Source of the DNA: Brucella haematophila
Lineage (GTDB): Bacteria > Pseudomonadota > Alphaproteobacteria > Rhizobiales > Rhizobiaceae
Assembly (NCBI RefSeq): GCF_005938105.1
Contig: NZ_VCPE01000019.1
Span: 62,001-126,000 of the forward strand
Direction of reading: 5' to 3'
Length of the DNA stretch: 64,000 nt
Part shown: one piece after another, positions 52,314 through 60,095 of the stretch
Layout: every line of letters begins with the position of its first letter
Numbering within the stretch: the first letter of the stretch is position 1
Position numbers and translations under genes: made by a program
The notes under the pieces: model-generated
Seen by the model: only the letters and a program-made list of their open reading frames with translations
Told to the model about the DNA's origin: nothing
The model's database searches: none

Positions 52314-53792
52314 ATGGCGGACAAGCGGACCAAGAGCGCAAAGCTGGCACAAAAGGCCGAAAGCGACGGTGCGAATCTGCGTCTTGGCCAATTGCGCCTG
52401 TTGATTGCGCTTGATGCGCTTCTTGTGGAAGGCAGTGTCGGTGGGGCGGCCAAGCAGATGGGCTTGAGTATTCCGGCCATGAGTCGCCTGCTCGGTCAGA
52501 TTCGCGAACATTTCGATGATCCGATCTTTGTCCGTTCCGGCCGCGCGATGATCGCGACGCCAAAGGCCGAAGCATTGCGCGGGCGTTTGCGGCGCTTGGC
52601 CAATGAAGCCGATGCCTTGATGAAGCCTGGTTCTGAAAACGCGCAGGTGTCGGCCTGTACGGGTCATCATGGATGGAACCGCAGCGCCATCGTGACGCCG
52701 CCGCCATTGACGATCCGCAAGGTGACGGATCTGGAGAACCATCCATCGGCGGAATATACCGCCGCCCAGTTTGCCGACATCCAGAGCGAAAACGATCCGA
52801 CGCGGCGGCTGGCGAAATATATTGCCGTCATTGGCCGTAAGGCGGGACACACCCGCCCGTTGGAAATGCATGAGGCCGAAGATGCCTTCACGACCATCTT
52901 TGCAGGCGAAGCCGACCCGATGCAGATCAGCGCGCTTCTGCGCCTGATCCACTATCGCGGTCTGACAGCGCCAGAGCTTGCGGGCATGGCGCGCGCATCG
53001 GGGCGGTTCTATGCCGCCGATGCCAGCATCAACACACCGGCGCTGGACTGGCCTGCCTATCTGTCTCCAAATTCGGCGCAGTCGCCATGGTTCATGCTGT
53101 CTGCATTGCTGGTCGCGCGCGCCGGATATCCGGTTCTCATGCATGGCAGTTGCGGTGTGGGTGAACTGGCGGGCAAGCTGGAGATCGCGGCAGAAGCGAT
53201 CAATCTGCCGATTGCCACGTCGCATGAACTGGCGGAAAGCGCGCTGAGAGCCCATGGCATATGCTTCATGCCAATGGCCGGTTTTGCATCGCAGGTGCAG
53301 GCGCTGCTGGCGCTTTATCCGCTGTTCGAATCCCGTTCTCCGGTGAATAGTCTTGTGCATCTTCTCAACCCGATGGGGTTGAAATCGTCGTTTCTTGGCG
53401 TGTCCCAGCCAGCCTATCGCGAGCTGCACCGCGATGCGGCTGTGCTGCTCGACATGCAGTCGGTTTCGGTCGTCTCGACCAGCCGCGATGTGGCGGAACT
53501 CGTTCCGCATCGCAAGCACACCATCTATCGGTATGTGCAGGGGCAATCGAGCGCATTGCAACTGCCAACGCTTTCCAAGGAAAGCAGCGACAAGCATTCA
53601 AGCCTCAGCTCGTTTGAATATTGGCATGGGGTGTGGACAGGTGCGGCTATCGACAAGCGCGCCGAAGGCACGGTCATAGCCACGGCGGCCATGGCGATGA
53701 TGACGGCGTCTGCCGCTGACAATGACAGCTACGATGCTTTTCACCAGAAGGCAGCCGACATGTGGCGCAACCGTCATGCGAGTAATGCCTGA
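52314..53792 (+). CDS. Fusion of LysR-type DNA-binding domain with TrpD2/YbiB-like domain
   Basis: This 492-residue protein joins two unrelated parts. Residues 24-84 form a LysR-type helix-turn-helix (Leu-Arg-Leu-Leu-Ile-Ala-Leu-Asp-Ala-Leu, then Gly-Gly-Ala-Ala-Lys-Gln-Met-Gly-Leu-Ser-Ile-Pro-Ala-Met-Ser-Arg). From about residue 165 it is a glycosyltransferase-family-3 domain of the TrpD2/YbiB type, recognisable by Asp-Trp-Pro-Ala-Tyr and Val-Leu-Met-His-Gly-Ser. The Gly-Thr-Gly-Gly-Asp PRPP loop of real anthranilate phosphoribosyltransferases is missing, so enzyme activity is doubtful. E. coli YbiB is known as a nucleic-acid-binding protein. A regulator, possibly of the divergent receptor gene, is the likeliest role. 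Confidence 0.75.
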   Translation: MADKRTKSAKLAQKAESDGANLRLGQLRLLIALDALLVEGSVGGAAKQMGLSIPAMSRLLGQIREHFDDPIFVRSGRAMIATPKAEALRGRLRRLANEADALMKPGSENAQVSACTGHHGWNRSAIVTPPPLTIRKVTDLENHPSAEYTAAQFADIQSENDPTRRLAKYIAVIGRKAGHTRPLEMHEAEDAFTTIFAGEADPMQISALLRLIHYRGLTAPELAGMARASGRFYAADASINTPALDWPAYLSPNSAQSPWFMLSALLVARAGYPVLMHGSCGVGELAGKLEIAAEAINLPIATSHELAESALRAHGICFMPMAGFASQVQALLALYPLFESRSPVNSLVHLLNPMGLKSSFLGVSQPAYRELHRDAAVLLDMQSVSVVSTSRDVAELVPHRKHTIYRYVQGQSSALQLPTLSKESSDKHSSLSSFEYWHGVWTGAAIDKRAEGTVIATAAMAMMTASAADNDSYDAFHQKAADMWRNRHASNA

Positions 53793-53800
53793 GTGGCGGT

Positions 53801-53937
53801 GTTTGCATCAAAAAGTGGCAGGCCGTGGCGAAAATGGTGATTTCGAGAACCGGAGCGCAGCGTACATAAAGGTACGTGAGCACCGGAAGCGCAGAAATTG
53901 CCATTTGCAGCCCGGCATGGCGTCTTTTGGATCAAAC
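53801..53937. repeat. 137-bp imperfect palindrome after the LysR/TrpD2 gene
   Basis: The two halves are imperfect reverse complements over their whole length, from the outer GTTTG...CAAAC to an exact CGTAC/GTACG stem at the centre (53861-53865 with 53872-53876). Inner blocks (GAACCGGAGCGCAG against CACCGGAAGCGC) also pair. It begins 8 bases after the stop codon. It could be a MITE-like element or a large terminator-like fold. Confidence 0.65.
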
Positions 53938-54210
53938 ACTAGGGGTTAACCCCAATATCTAGACCGTATCCTCCGTCCTATTATCCCCCCGTCAAGCAAA
54001 TGGGGAGGATTTGCCGGAGGAGCGATACGTGCGAACTGATGGGCCATGTTCTGGCATCCGTTCCGCCACGACCCAACCCGTCCAGCGTCCTTTCAAGCTG
54101 ACTCACCACACCACCGCTTAAGGCGTGCAGCGCGCGTATCCGCGCGCCGGTCAAGCCTCCCCATTTGGCGTCTGGTGTGGCGACCTGAGGAAGATCAGAA
54201 AGGACCCACT
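53938..54210 (+). promoter_or_regulatory. Leader region of the acetaldehyde dehydrogenase operon
   Basis: The region holds a perfect 12-bp palindrome GGGGTTAACCCC at 53942-53953 that may be an operator. It also holds a 30-codon open frame with a strong ribosome site (54029-54121) and a 7-bp GC hairpin (54130-54136 with 54141-54147). No larger gene was found. Confidence 0.45.
54029..54121 (+). CDS. Possible 30-codon leader peptide
   Basis: A GTG codon lies 6 bases after GGAGGAG and opens a 30-codon frame ending in TAA. The peptide is rich in Thr and His towards its end. A GC-rich hairpin follows 9 bases after the stop, and the dehydrogenase gene begins 90 bases downstream. This layout resembles a leader peptide, but there is no T-run after the hairpin and translation is unproven. 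Confidence 0.3.
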   Translation: MRTDGPCSGIRSATTQPVQRPFKLTHHTTA

Positions 54211-55152
54211 ATGTCCAAGAAGAAATGCGCGATCATCGGTTCCGGCAATATTGGCACGGATTTGATGATCAAGGTGATGCGCACGTCGAAGAATATCGAG
54301 ATGGGCGCAATGGTCGGCATCGATCCGAATTCGGATGGTCTGGCACGCGCCGCACGGCTCGGCGTACCGGTCACCCATGAAGGCATCGACGGGCTGCTGT
54401 GTATGCCGGAATATCGCGATATCGATATCGTGTTCGATGCAACCTCGGCCAAGGCGCATCTGCACAATGACGCGCTGTTGCAGAAGGATGGCAAGAAGGT
54501 CATCGACCTGACACCTGCCGCCATCGGCCCCTTCACCATTCCCGCCATCAATGGCGACGCCAATATTGATGAGCCGAACGTCAACATGGTCACATGCGGC
54601 GGTCAGGCGACGATCCCGATGGTCTATGCCGTCAAGCGCGCCACCGATCGCGTGGTCTATGGCGAAATCGTCGCTTCGATTTCGTCGCGTTCGGCTGGTC
54701 CCGGCACCCGCGCCAATATCGATGAATTCACCGAAACCACGTCGAAGGCGATCCGTGATCTGGGCGGTGCCGAACGTGGCAAGGCGCTGATCATTCTCAA
54801 CCCTGCCGAACCGCCGCTGATCATGCGCGATACGGTGTTTGTTCTGTCGCAAGGTGGCAGCCGTGAAGCCATCGAGGCTTCGATTGCAGAAATGGTCAAG
54901 ACGGTTCAGGCCTATGTGCCGGGCTATCGCCTGAAGCAGAAGGTGCAGTTCGAAGTCATCGGCGATAATGCGCCGGTTCGCGTGCCGGGCATCGGGCTCG
55001 TCTCGGGTCTCAAGACGACGATCCTGCTCGAGGTTGAAGGCGCAGCACATTATCTGCCTGCCTATGCCGGCAATCTCGACATCATGACATCCGCTGCATT
55101 GGTCACCGCCGATCATTGGGCAGCAAAAGCGCTTGCCAAGGAGGCTGCATAA
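54211..55152 (+). CDS. mhpF: Acetaldehyde dehydrogenase (acetylating)
   Basis: This 313-residue enzyme of the MhpF/DmpF/BphJ group oxidises acetaldehyde and CoA to acetyl-CoA with NAD. It has the Rossmann start [11 protein letters not shown] at residues 7-17, Asp-Ala-Thr-Ser-Ala near 76, the catalytic Cys in [10 protein letters not shown] near 130, and Ser-Ala-Gly-Pro-Gly-Thr-Arg near 165. It normally forms a channelling complex with the aldolase, whose gene overlaps it by one base. The start follows AAAGGA. Confidence 0.95.
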   Translation: MSKKKCAIIGSGNIGTDLMIKVMRTSKNIEMGAMVGIDPNSDGLARAARLGVPVTHEGIDGLLCMPEYRDIDIVFDATSAKAHLHNDALLQKDGKKVIDLTPAAIGPFTIPAINGDANIDEPNVNMVTCGGQATIPMVYAVKRATDRVVYGEIVASISSRSAGPGTRANIDEFTETTSKAIRDLGGAERGKALIILNPAEPPLIMRDTVFVLSQGGSREAIEASIAEMVKTVQAYVPGYRLKQKVQFEVIGDNAPVRVPGIGLVSGLKTTILLEVEGAAHYLPAYAGNLDIMTSAALVTADHWAAKALAKEAA

Positions 55153-56180
55153 TGGCCCGCTCCAATCCCGATAAGCTCTATGTTCAGGATGTCACGCTGC
55201 GCGACGGCATGCATTCGATCCGCCACCAATACACGCTGAAGGATGTCGTCGCCATTGCGAAGGCGCTGGATGCAGCCAAGGTGGACGCGATTGAAATCAC
55301 CCATGGTGACGGCCTTGCCGGTTCGACTTTCAATTATGGTTTCGGCCTGCATGACGATGTCGAATGGATCGGCGCAGTTGCCGATGCCTGCGAGCATGCC
55401 CGCGTCACCGTGCTGCTCATTCCGGGCATTGGCACGGTGCATGATCTGAAGGCAGCCTATGATGCCGGTGCACGCTCGGTTCGTGTTGCAACCCATTGCA
55501 CCGAGGCCGACGTATCACGCCAGCATATCGAGGCTGCGCGTGAACTGGGCATGGACACGATCGGCTTCCTGATGATGTCGCATATGGCCGAGCCGGAAAA
55601 GCTGGTCGAGCAGGCGAAGCTGATGGAAAGCTATGGCGCGGAATGCGTCTATGTCACCGACTCGGCAGGCGCGCTGTTGCCCGAGCAATATACGCTTCGC
55701 GTGAAGGCGCTGCGCGATGCGCTGCGGCCTGAAACCGAAATCGGCGTTCACACCCACCACAATCTGACGCTCGGCGTTGCCAATGCCGTCGCCGGTATCG
55801 AAGCGGGCGCTGTTCGCGTCGATGCATCGCTGGCAGGCATGGGGGCGGGGGCGGGCAATGCGCCGCTTGAAGGTCTGATCGCCGTTCTCAACCGCAAGGG
55901 CATCGATACGGGCTGTGACCTCTATGGCCTGATGGATGCGGCTGACGATCTGGTGCGTCCGTTGCAGGACCGTCCGGTGCGGGTGGACCGTGAAAGCCTC
56001 TCGCTCGGCTATGCGGGCGTCTATTCGAGCTTCCTGCGTCATGCGGAAAACGCCTCGAAACTCTATGGCGTCGATACGCGCGAAATCCTCATCGAACTTG
56101 GCAAGCGCCGCATGGTCGGCGGCCAGGAAGACATGATCATCGACGTCGCGCTCGACATTCTCAAAAACAAGGCCGCGTAA
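55152..56180 (+). CDS. mhpE: 4-hydroxy-2-oxovalerate aldolase
   Basis: This 342-residue HMGL-type aldolase splits 4-hydroxy-2-oxovalerate into pyruvate and acetaldehyde, which passes to the dehydrogenase. It has [11 protein letters not shown] at residues 11-21, the metal-binding His-Thr-His-His-Asn near 199, and [11 protein letters not shown] near 228. The ATG overlaps the preceding TAA and is preceded by a perfect AGGAGG. The upstream enzymes of meta-cleavage (dioxygenase, hydrolase, hydratase) are not in this window. Confidence 0.95.
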   Translation: MARSNPDKLYVQDVTLRDGMHSIRHQYTLKDVVAIAKALDAAKVDAIEITHGDGLAGSTFNYGFGLHDDVEWIGAVADACEHARVTVLLIPGIGTVHDLKAAYDAGARSVRVATHCTEADVSRQHIEAARELGMDTIGFLMMSHMAEPEKLVEQAKLMESYGAECVYVTDSAGALLPEQYTLRVKALRDALRPETEIGVHTHHNLTLGVANAVAGIEAGAVRVDASLAGMGAGAGNAPLEGLIAVLNRKGIDTGCDLYGLMDAADDLVRPLQDRPVRVDRESLSLGYAGVYSSFLRHAENASKLYGVDTREILIELGKRRMVGGQEDMIIDVALDILKNKAA

Positions 56181-56204
56181 GCGGCCCACTCAGGAGGAAA
56201 TGCT

Positions 56205-57533
56205 ATGACCGTCTTGGAGGGCGCGGCTTCTGCACGCGTAGAAAAAGACACTTTGATTACCGATGGCGACCGCCGTCGCGCGCTGATCGGCAGCGCGGTT
56301 GGCAGCACCATCGAATGGTATGATTACTTCCTTTATGGCACCATGTCGGCCATCGTGTTCGGAAAGCTGTTCTTTCCGTCCGACGATCCCGTCACCAGCC
56401 AGCTTCTGGCGCTCGCCTCTTTCGCTCTGGCCTTCTTGATCCGCCCGATTGGCGGCATTCTGTTCAGCCATATCGGCGATCGTATCGGTCGCAAGAAGAC
56501 GCTTGTCATCACCCTTTCCATCATGGGCGTATCGACGGTGCTGATCGGCCTGATGCCGACCTATGCCACCATCGGCGTCTGGGCGCCGATCATCCTGACG
56601 CTTCTGCGTCTGTTGCAGGGCCTCGCCCTTGGCGGCGAATGGGGCGGCGGCGTGCTTCTGGCGGTGGAATATTCCCCGCGTCAAAAGCGCGGCTTCTATG
56701 GTGCGGTGCCGCAGACCGGCGCATTGTTCGGTCTGGCGCTCGGCAATCTCGTGACATCCGGCCTTGCGCTCGGCTTCACGGAAGAAGCATTCCTGTCCTA
56801 TGGCTGGCGCATTCCGTTCGTGCTGTCCATCGTGCTGGTGGCCATCGGCATGTGGATTCGCAACGCCGTTGACGAAACCCCGTCCTTCAAGCGTGTGGCT
56901 GCGGCCAATACCGCGAAGAAAGTGCCGCTGTTCGAAACGCTGACCAAGCATTGGCGCGCGGTTCTGATCGTCATCGGTGCGAAGTTCATCGAGACCTCGA
57001 CCTTCTTCCTGTTCGCAACCTTCACGGTTTCCTATCTCGTGGGATTGGGTTTCGAGCGCGTCCACGCTCTCAATTCGGTGCTGATCGCTGCATTGATCGC
57101 TGTTCCGGTCATGCTCTATTTCGGCAGCCTGTCCGACCGTATCGGCCGCAAGAAGGTCTTCCTGCTCGGCACGGTCGCCATGGTCATCTATACGGTGCCG
57201 TACTTCTGGCTGCTCAATCAGGGTTCGTGGCTCGTGGCGACGCTTGCCGTCGTGATCGGCTTTGCCATCATCTGGTCGACCTATGGTTCGGTGCTTGGCA
57301 CGTTCTTCGCCGAAAGCTTCCCGGCAGATGTCCGCTATACGGGCGTTTCGCTTGGCTATCAGGTGGGCGCAGCCATCGTCGGCGGTCCGCTGCCGCTGAT
57401 CGCAACGGCTCTGCTGGCCAAGTATAATGGCAGCTATCTGCCGATTGCTGTGTTCATCGCGTCTTGTGGCGTCATCTCGCTGATAGCGGTGGCTTGCACG
57501 ACCGACAGAAGCGGCCATCAGCTCGACGACTGA
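56205..57533 (+). CDS. MFS transporter, metabolite:H+ symporter (MHS) family
   Basis: This 442-residue proton symporter has 12 membrane segments. It shows the MHS signature Ile-Glu-Trp-Tyr-Asp-Tyr-Phe-Leu-Tyr-Gly near residue 38, a Gly-Asp-Arg-Ile-Gly-Arg-Lys loop between helices 2 and 3, and its repeat Ser-Asp-Arg-Ile-Gly-Arg-Lys in the second half. Relatives import shikimate, citrate, ketoglutarate, proline or aromatic acids. It shares the operon with the aldolase and acetaldehyde dehydrogenase, so it probably imports a precursor of hydroxy-oxovalerate, but the substrate is unknown. A GGAGGAAA site precedes the start. Confidence 0.88.
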   Translation: MTVLEGAASARVEKDTLITDGDRRRALIGSAVGSTIEWYDYFLYGTMSAIVFGKLFFPSDDPVTSQLLALASFALAFLIRPIGGILFSHIGDRIGRKKTLVITLSIMGVSTVLIGLMPTYATIGVWAPIILTLLRLLQGLALGGEWGGGVLLAVEYSPRQKRGFYGAVPQTGALFGLALGNLVTSGLALGFTEEAFLSYGWRIPFVLSIVLVAIGMWIRNAVDETPSFKRVAAANTAKKVPLFETLTKHWRAVLIVIGAKFIETSTFFLFATFTVSYLVGLGFERVHALNSVLIAALIAVPVMLYFGSLSDRIGRKKVFLLGTVAMVIYTVPYFWLLNQGSWLVATLAVVIGFAIIWSTYGSVLGTFFAESFPADVRYTGVSLGYQVGAAIVGGPLPLIATALLAKYNGSYLPIAVFIASCGVISLIAVACTTDRSGHQLDD

Positions 57534-57551
57534 TCCTGATCTGCAAAATTG

Positions 57552-57581
57552 AAGAAGCCGGCTTAAGCCGGCTTCTTTTTT
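57552..57581. terminator. Bidirectional terminator overlapping the response regulator stop codon
   Basis: A perfect 26-bp palindrome (57552-57577) is followed by T residues on the plus strand and by A/T on the other side. It sits 18 bases after the transporter stop. The TAA stop of the convergent response regulator gene is formed by its centre, so the last codons of that gene encode one arm. Confidence 0.9.
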
Positions 57582-58186
57582 GCGCCTTCACTGAAGGATA
57601 GTTTCTGGCGAACCAGCTCCGCCACATTCGTCACTTGCATCTTTTCCATCACGCGGCTGCGGTGTACCTCGACCGTCTTGATGCTGATATCCATCAGATC
57701 GGCGATCTGCTTGTTGAGCTTTCCTGCCACAATATATTCCAGCACTTCCTTTTCGCGCTGCGTCAGGCTCTCATAGCGGCGGGCAAAATCATCCGCCTGC
57801 TGGCGCAGCCGCGCATTGTCGCGCGCCTTGGCGAGGCAGAATTCGATCCGCTCCAGCACATACTGGTCATCGAGCGGCTTTTCGATGAAATCCACCACGC
57901 CGTCACGAAAGGCTGTGACAGCCATCGGCACGTCGCCATGGCCGGTGACGATGATGGTCGGCAGATCGACGCCAAGTGCTTGCAGACGACGATGCAGCTC
58001 AAGACCGGTTATGCCCGACATGCGCACATCGGCAATCACGCAGCCGGACATGTCCGGTGATGCGACATCCAGAAAAGCTTCTGCCGAATCGAAAGCGCGA
58101 ACCGTGTATTGGCTCGATTCCAGCAACCAGACGAGCGAATCCCGAAAAGCTTCGTCGTCATCGATGACATAGACCGCTTCGCTCAT
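57563..58186 (-). CDS. Response regulator, FixJ/NarL type
   Basis: This 207-residue regulator has a receiver domain with Asp9-Asp-Asp acidic pocket, phospho-acceptor Asp53 (Ile-Ala-Asp-Val-Arg-Met) and Lys near 103 (Glu-Lys-Pro). It also has a LuxR-type helix-turn-helix (Leu-Thr-Gln-Arg-Glu-Lys-Glu-Val-Leu, then Asn-Lys-Gln-Ile-Ala-Asp). This is the FixJ/TtrR/StyR group. The ATG at 58186 overlaps the kinase stop. It faces the transporter operon, which is a plausible target. Confidence 0.92.
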   Translation of the reverse strand: MSEAVYVIDDDEAFRDSLVWLLESSQYTVRAFDSAEAFLDVASPDMSGCVIADVRMSGITGLELHRRLQALGVDLPTIIVTGHGDVPMAVTAFRDGVVDFIEKPLDDQYVLERIEFCLAKARDNARLRQQADDFARRYESLTQREKEVLEYIVAGKLNKQIADLMDISIKTVEVHRSRVMEKMQVTNVAELVRQKLSFSEGAKKKPA

Positions 58187-59799
58187 GCCGCGTTTTCCTG
58201 ACAAGTGCCGCTTACCGGCAGCGTGAAATGAAAGGACATCCCCAGAGCTTGGCCTTGAGTTTGGCCTTGATTTGGCTCCGCCCAGAGCCTTCCACGGTGA
58301 AACTCCATGATCGAGCGGCAGATATTGAGCCCGACGCCCATGCCTTCGGCCTTGGTCGTATAGAAGGGATCGAATATCTTGCCCAGTTCGTCTTCCGCAA
58401 TGCCTTGCCCGAAATCCTGCACGGTTGTTTCCACTTCCTGCCCGTCGGGGCTGATTCTGGCGGAAACAATGATATCGCGTCTCGGCGCGGGCATTGCCGA
58501 TGTGGCCTCGATGGCGTTTCGTAAGAGATTGAACACAACCTGCTCGATCATTACCCGGTCGGCCAGAACGGTTGGCAGGTCTTTCGCGATATCAACCTTG
58601 ATCTTGAAACCGCGCCTGCGCGATTCGATCTCGGCGATGGATGCAGTCTCCTCGACAATCTCCCGCAATATTTGCGGCTGCGGGGTCGGTTCGCTGCGAC
58701 GCAGAAAATCGCGAATGCGCGACACGATGCCGGATGCGCGACTTGCCTGCCGCGACGCCTTCTTCATGGCGTCGAGCAACGCGGCACGGTCGTCGGTGCC
58801 AGCCTCCAGCCGCCGCACCGATCCCATGCAATAATTGCTGACTGCGGCGAGCGGCTGGTTCAGCTCATGGGCAAGGCTCACGGCCATTTCACCCATCGAA
58901 ATCAGCCTCGCCGTCTGTTCGAGCCGCAAGGCGCTGTCGCGCTCGAAGGCAAGTGCGGCCTCGCGTTCGGCTTGCGCCTTGGCTTCCTGCTCGCGCATCT
59001 TTGCTTGCAAAATCTCGAACTCCTGGCCGGTTTTCTTGAAAATCTCCACGGCGCGCGCAATATCGCCAATCTCGTCGCGCCGATCCTGATCCTTGACCGT
59101 CAGATCATATTTGCGGCGGGTCAGCTGTCCGATTACCGCTGTCAGTCGCCCCAGCGGTCGCGTGATGCTGCGCGACAGGAGTATCAGAAGTGCCGTGGTG
59201 ACAACGGCGATGGTGGCGAGAATGCCGCCAGCGCGCAGCAGCACGGCCTTGGTCTCACTATCCACATCCTCCAGATAGATGCCGGTCGCGATGAACCACC
59301 GCCATGGCTCGAATGGCATGACATAAGCCATTTTCTCGCCGCTCACATTTGTATTGGGCTTGGTGAATTCATAACGCACCACGCCGCCGCCGGACTTGGC
59401 GGTGTCGATCTGCATCTGCACGTAATGGCGGCCTTCGGAATCGACCAATGTGGATGCGTCCGTGCCTTCAAGATCGGGGCGGATCGGCAAAAGCACGGAA
59501 TTGCCGTCGAAATCGTCGATGAAGAAATATTCGTCATTGGCATAACGCAGCTTGCGCAGGGTTTCGACGGCATTGTGCTTGGCCGCAGCTTCGCTGATCT
59601 CACCGCTTTGGAAGCGATCATATTCTTCCTGAATGATCTTGCGGCCGATTTCCGTCAGATTGCGAACCATGGTGACACGGTCATCGATCATCTGTTCGCG
59701 CAGCGCATGCACCGTCACCGCAGCCATGACCAGCAAGCCGATCAGGCTGACAAGGCTCGACAGAAGAAGTTTGGAACCGATGCCCAATTTGATTCTCAT
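58183..59799 (-). CDS. Sensor histidine kinase with periplasmic Cache domain
   Basis: This 538-residue kinase has an N-terminal membrane helix (about 10-32), a periplasmic single-Cache (sCache_2-like) domain with Tyr-Phe-Phe-Ile-Asp-Asp near residue 90, a second helix near 190 and a HAMP segment. The FixL/DctB-type kinase core has the H-box His-Glu-Leu-Asn-Gln-Pro-Leu near residue 310, an N-box (Asn-Leu-Leu-Arg-Asn-Ala-Ile-Glu-Ala) and Gly-Val-Gly-Leu in the G2 box. sCache domains commonly bind small carboxylates. I placed the start at 59799, where the first helix begins; its ribosome site is weak. Confidence 0.9.
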   Translation of the reverse strand: MRIKLGIGSKLLLSSLVSLIGLLVMAAVTVHALREQMIDDRVTMVRNLTEIGRKIIQEEYDRFQSGEISEAAAKHNAVETLRKLRYANDEYFFIDDFDGNSVLLPIRPDLEGTDASTLVDSEGRHYVQMQIDTAKSGGGVVRYEFTKPNTNVSGEKMAYVMPFEPWRWFIATGIYLEDVDSETKAVLLRAGGILATIAVVTTALLILLSRSITRPLGRLTAVIGQLTRRKYDLTVKDQDRRDEIGDIARAVEIFKKTGQEFEILQAKMREQEAKAQAEREAALAFERDSALRLEQTARLISMGEMAVSLAHELNQPLAAVSNYCMGSVRRLEAGTDDRAALLDAMKKASRQASRASGIVSRIRDFLRRSEPTPQPQILREIVEETASIAEIESRRRGFKIKVDIAKDLPTVLADRVMIEQVVFNLLRNAIEATSAMPAPRRDIIVSARISPDGQEVETTVQDFGQGIAEDELGKIFDPFYTTKAEGMGVGLNICRSIMEFHRGRLWAEPNQGQTQGQALGMSFHFTLPVSGTCQENAA

Positions 59800-60095
59800 G
59801 ATGAAATTTCGCCACCGCCAATAGAAGCGGTCAGCCCGCAATTCTCGTTTCCATTCACTGTTGCAGCAGCGCGGCAGCGTTGGCAACCGGCAGTGCACAA
59901 GGATTTTTTCCAATGCCGGGGTCTATCAACTTTGTGTCATTTGCCCTAGATCATCAAGGAATACGATACAGATTATCAGCCGTTGTCGTCGAAATGCCGC
60001 GACAACCAAATATGCCGGGTTCCAGCCTGTATGCAGTGGATGCCTCCCCATTGCCACGCGACAGGCCAGCTGGTTGCATCTCTGAAGGGCCTAAA

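Noticed and set aside
54046-54210. N-terminal extension of the acetaldehyde dehydrogenase from an upstream ATG
   Set aside because: The added 55 residues are Arg/Pro-rich and unlike the family. The ATG at 54211 has a good ribosome site and the standard N terminus.
56190-57518. Minus-strand open frame of 442 codons
   Set aside because: It mirrors the MHS transporter gene almost codon for codon and has a low-complexity, charged composition.
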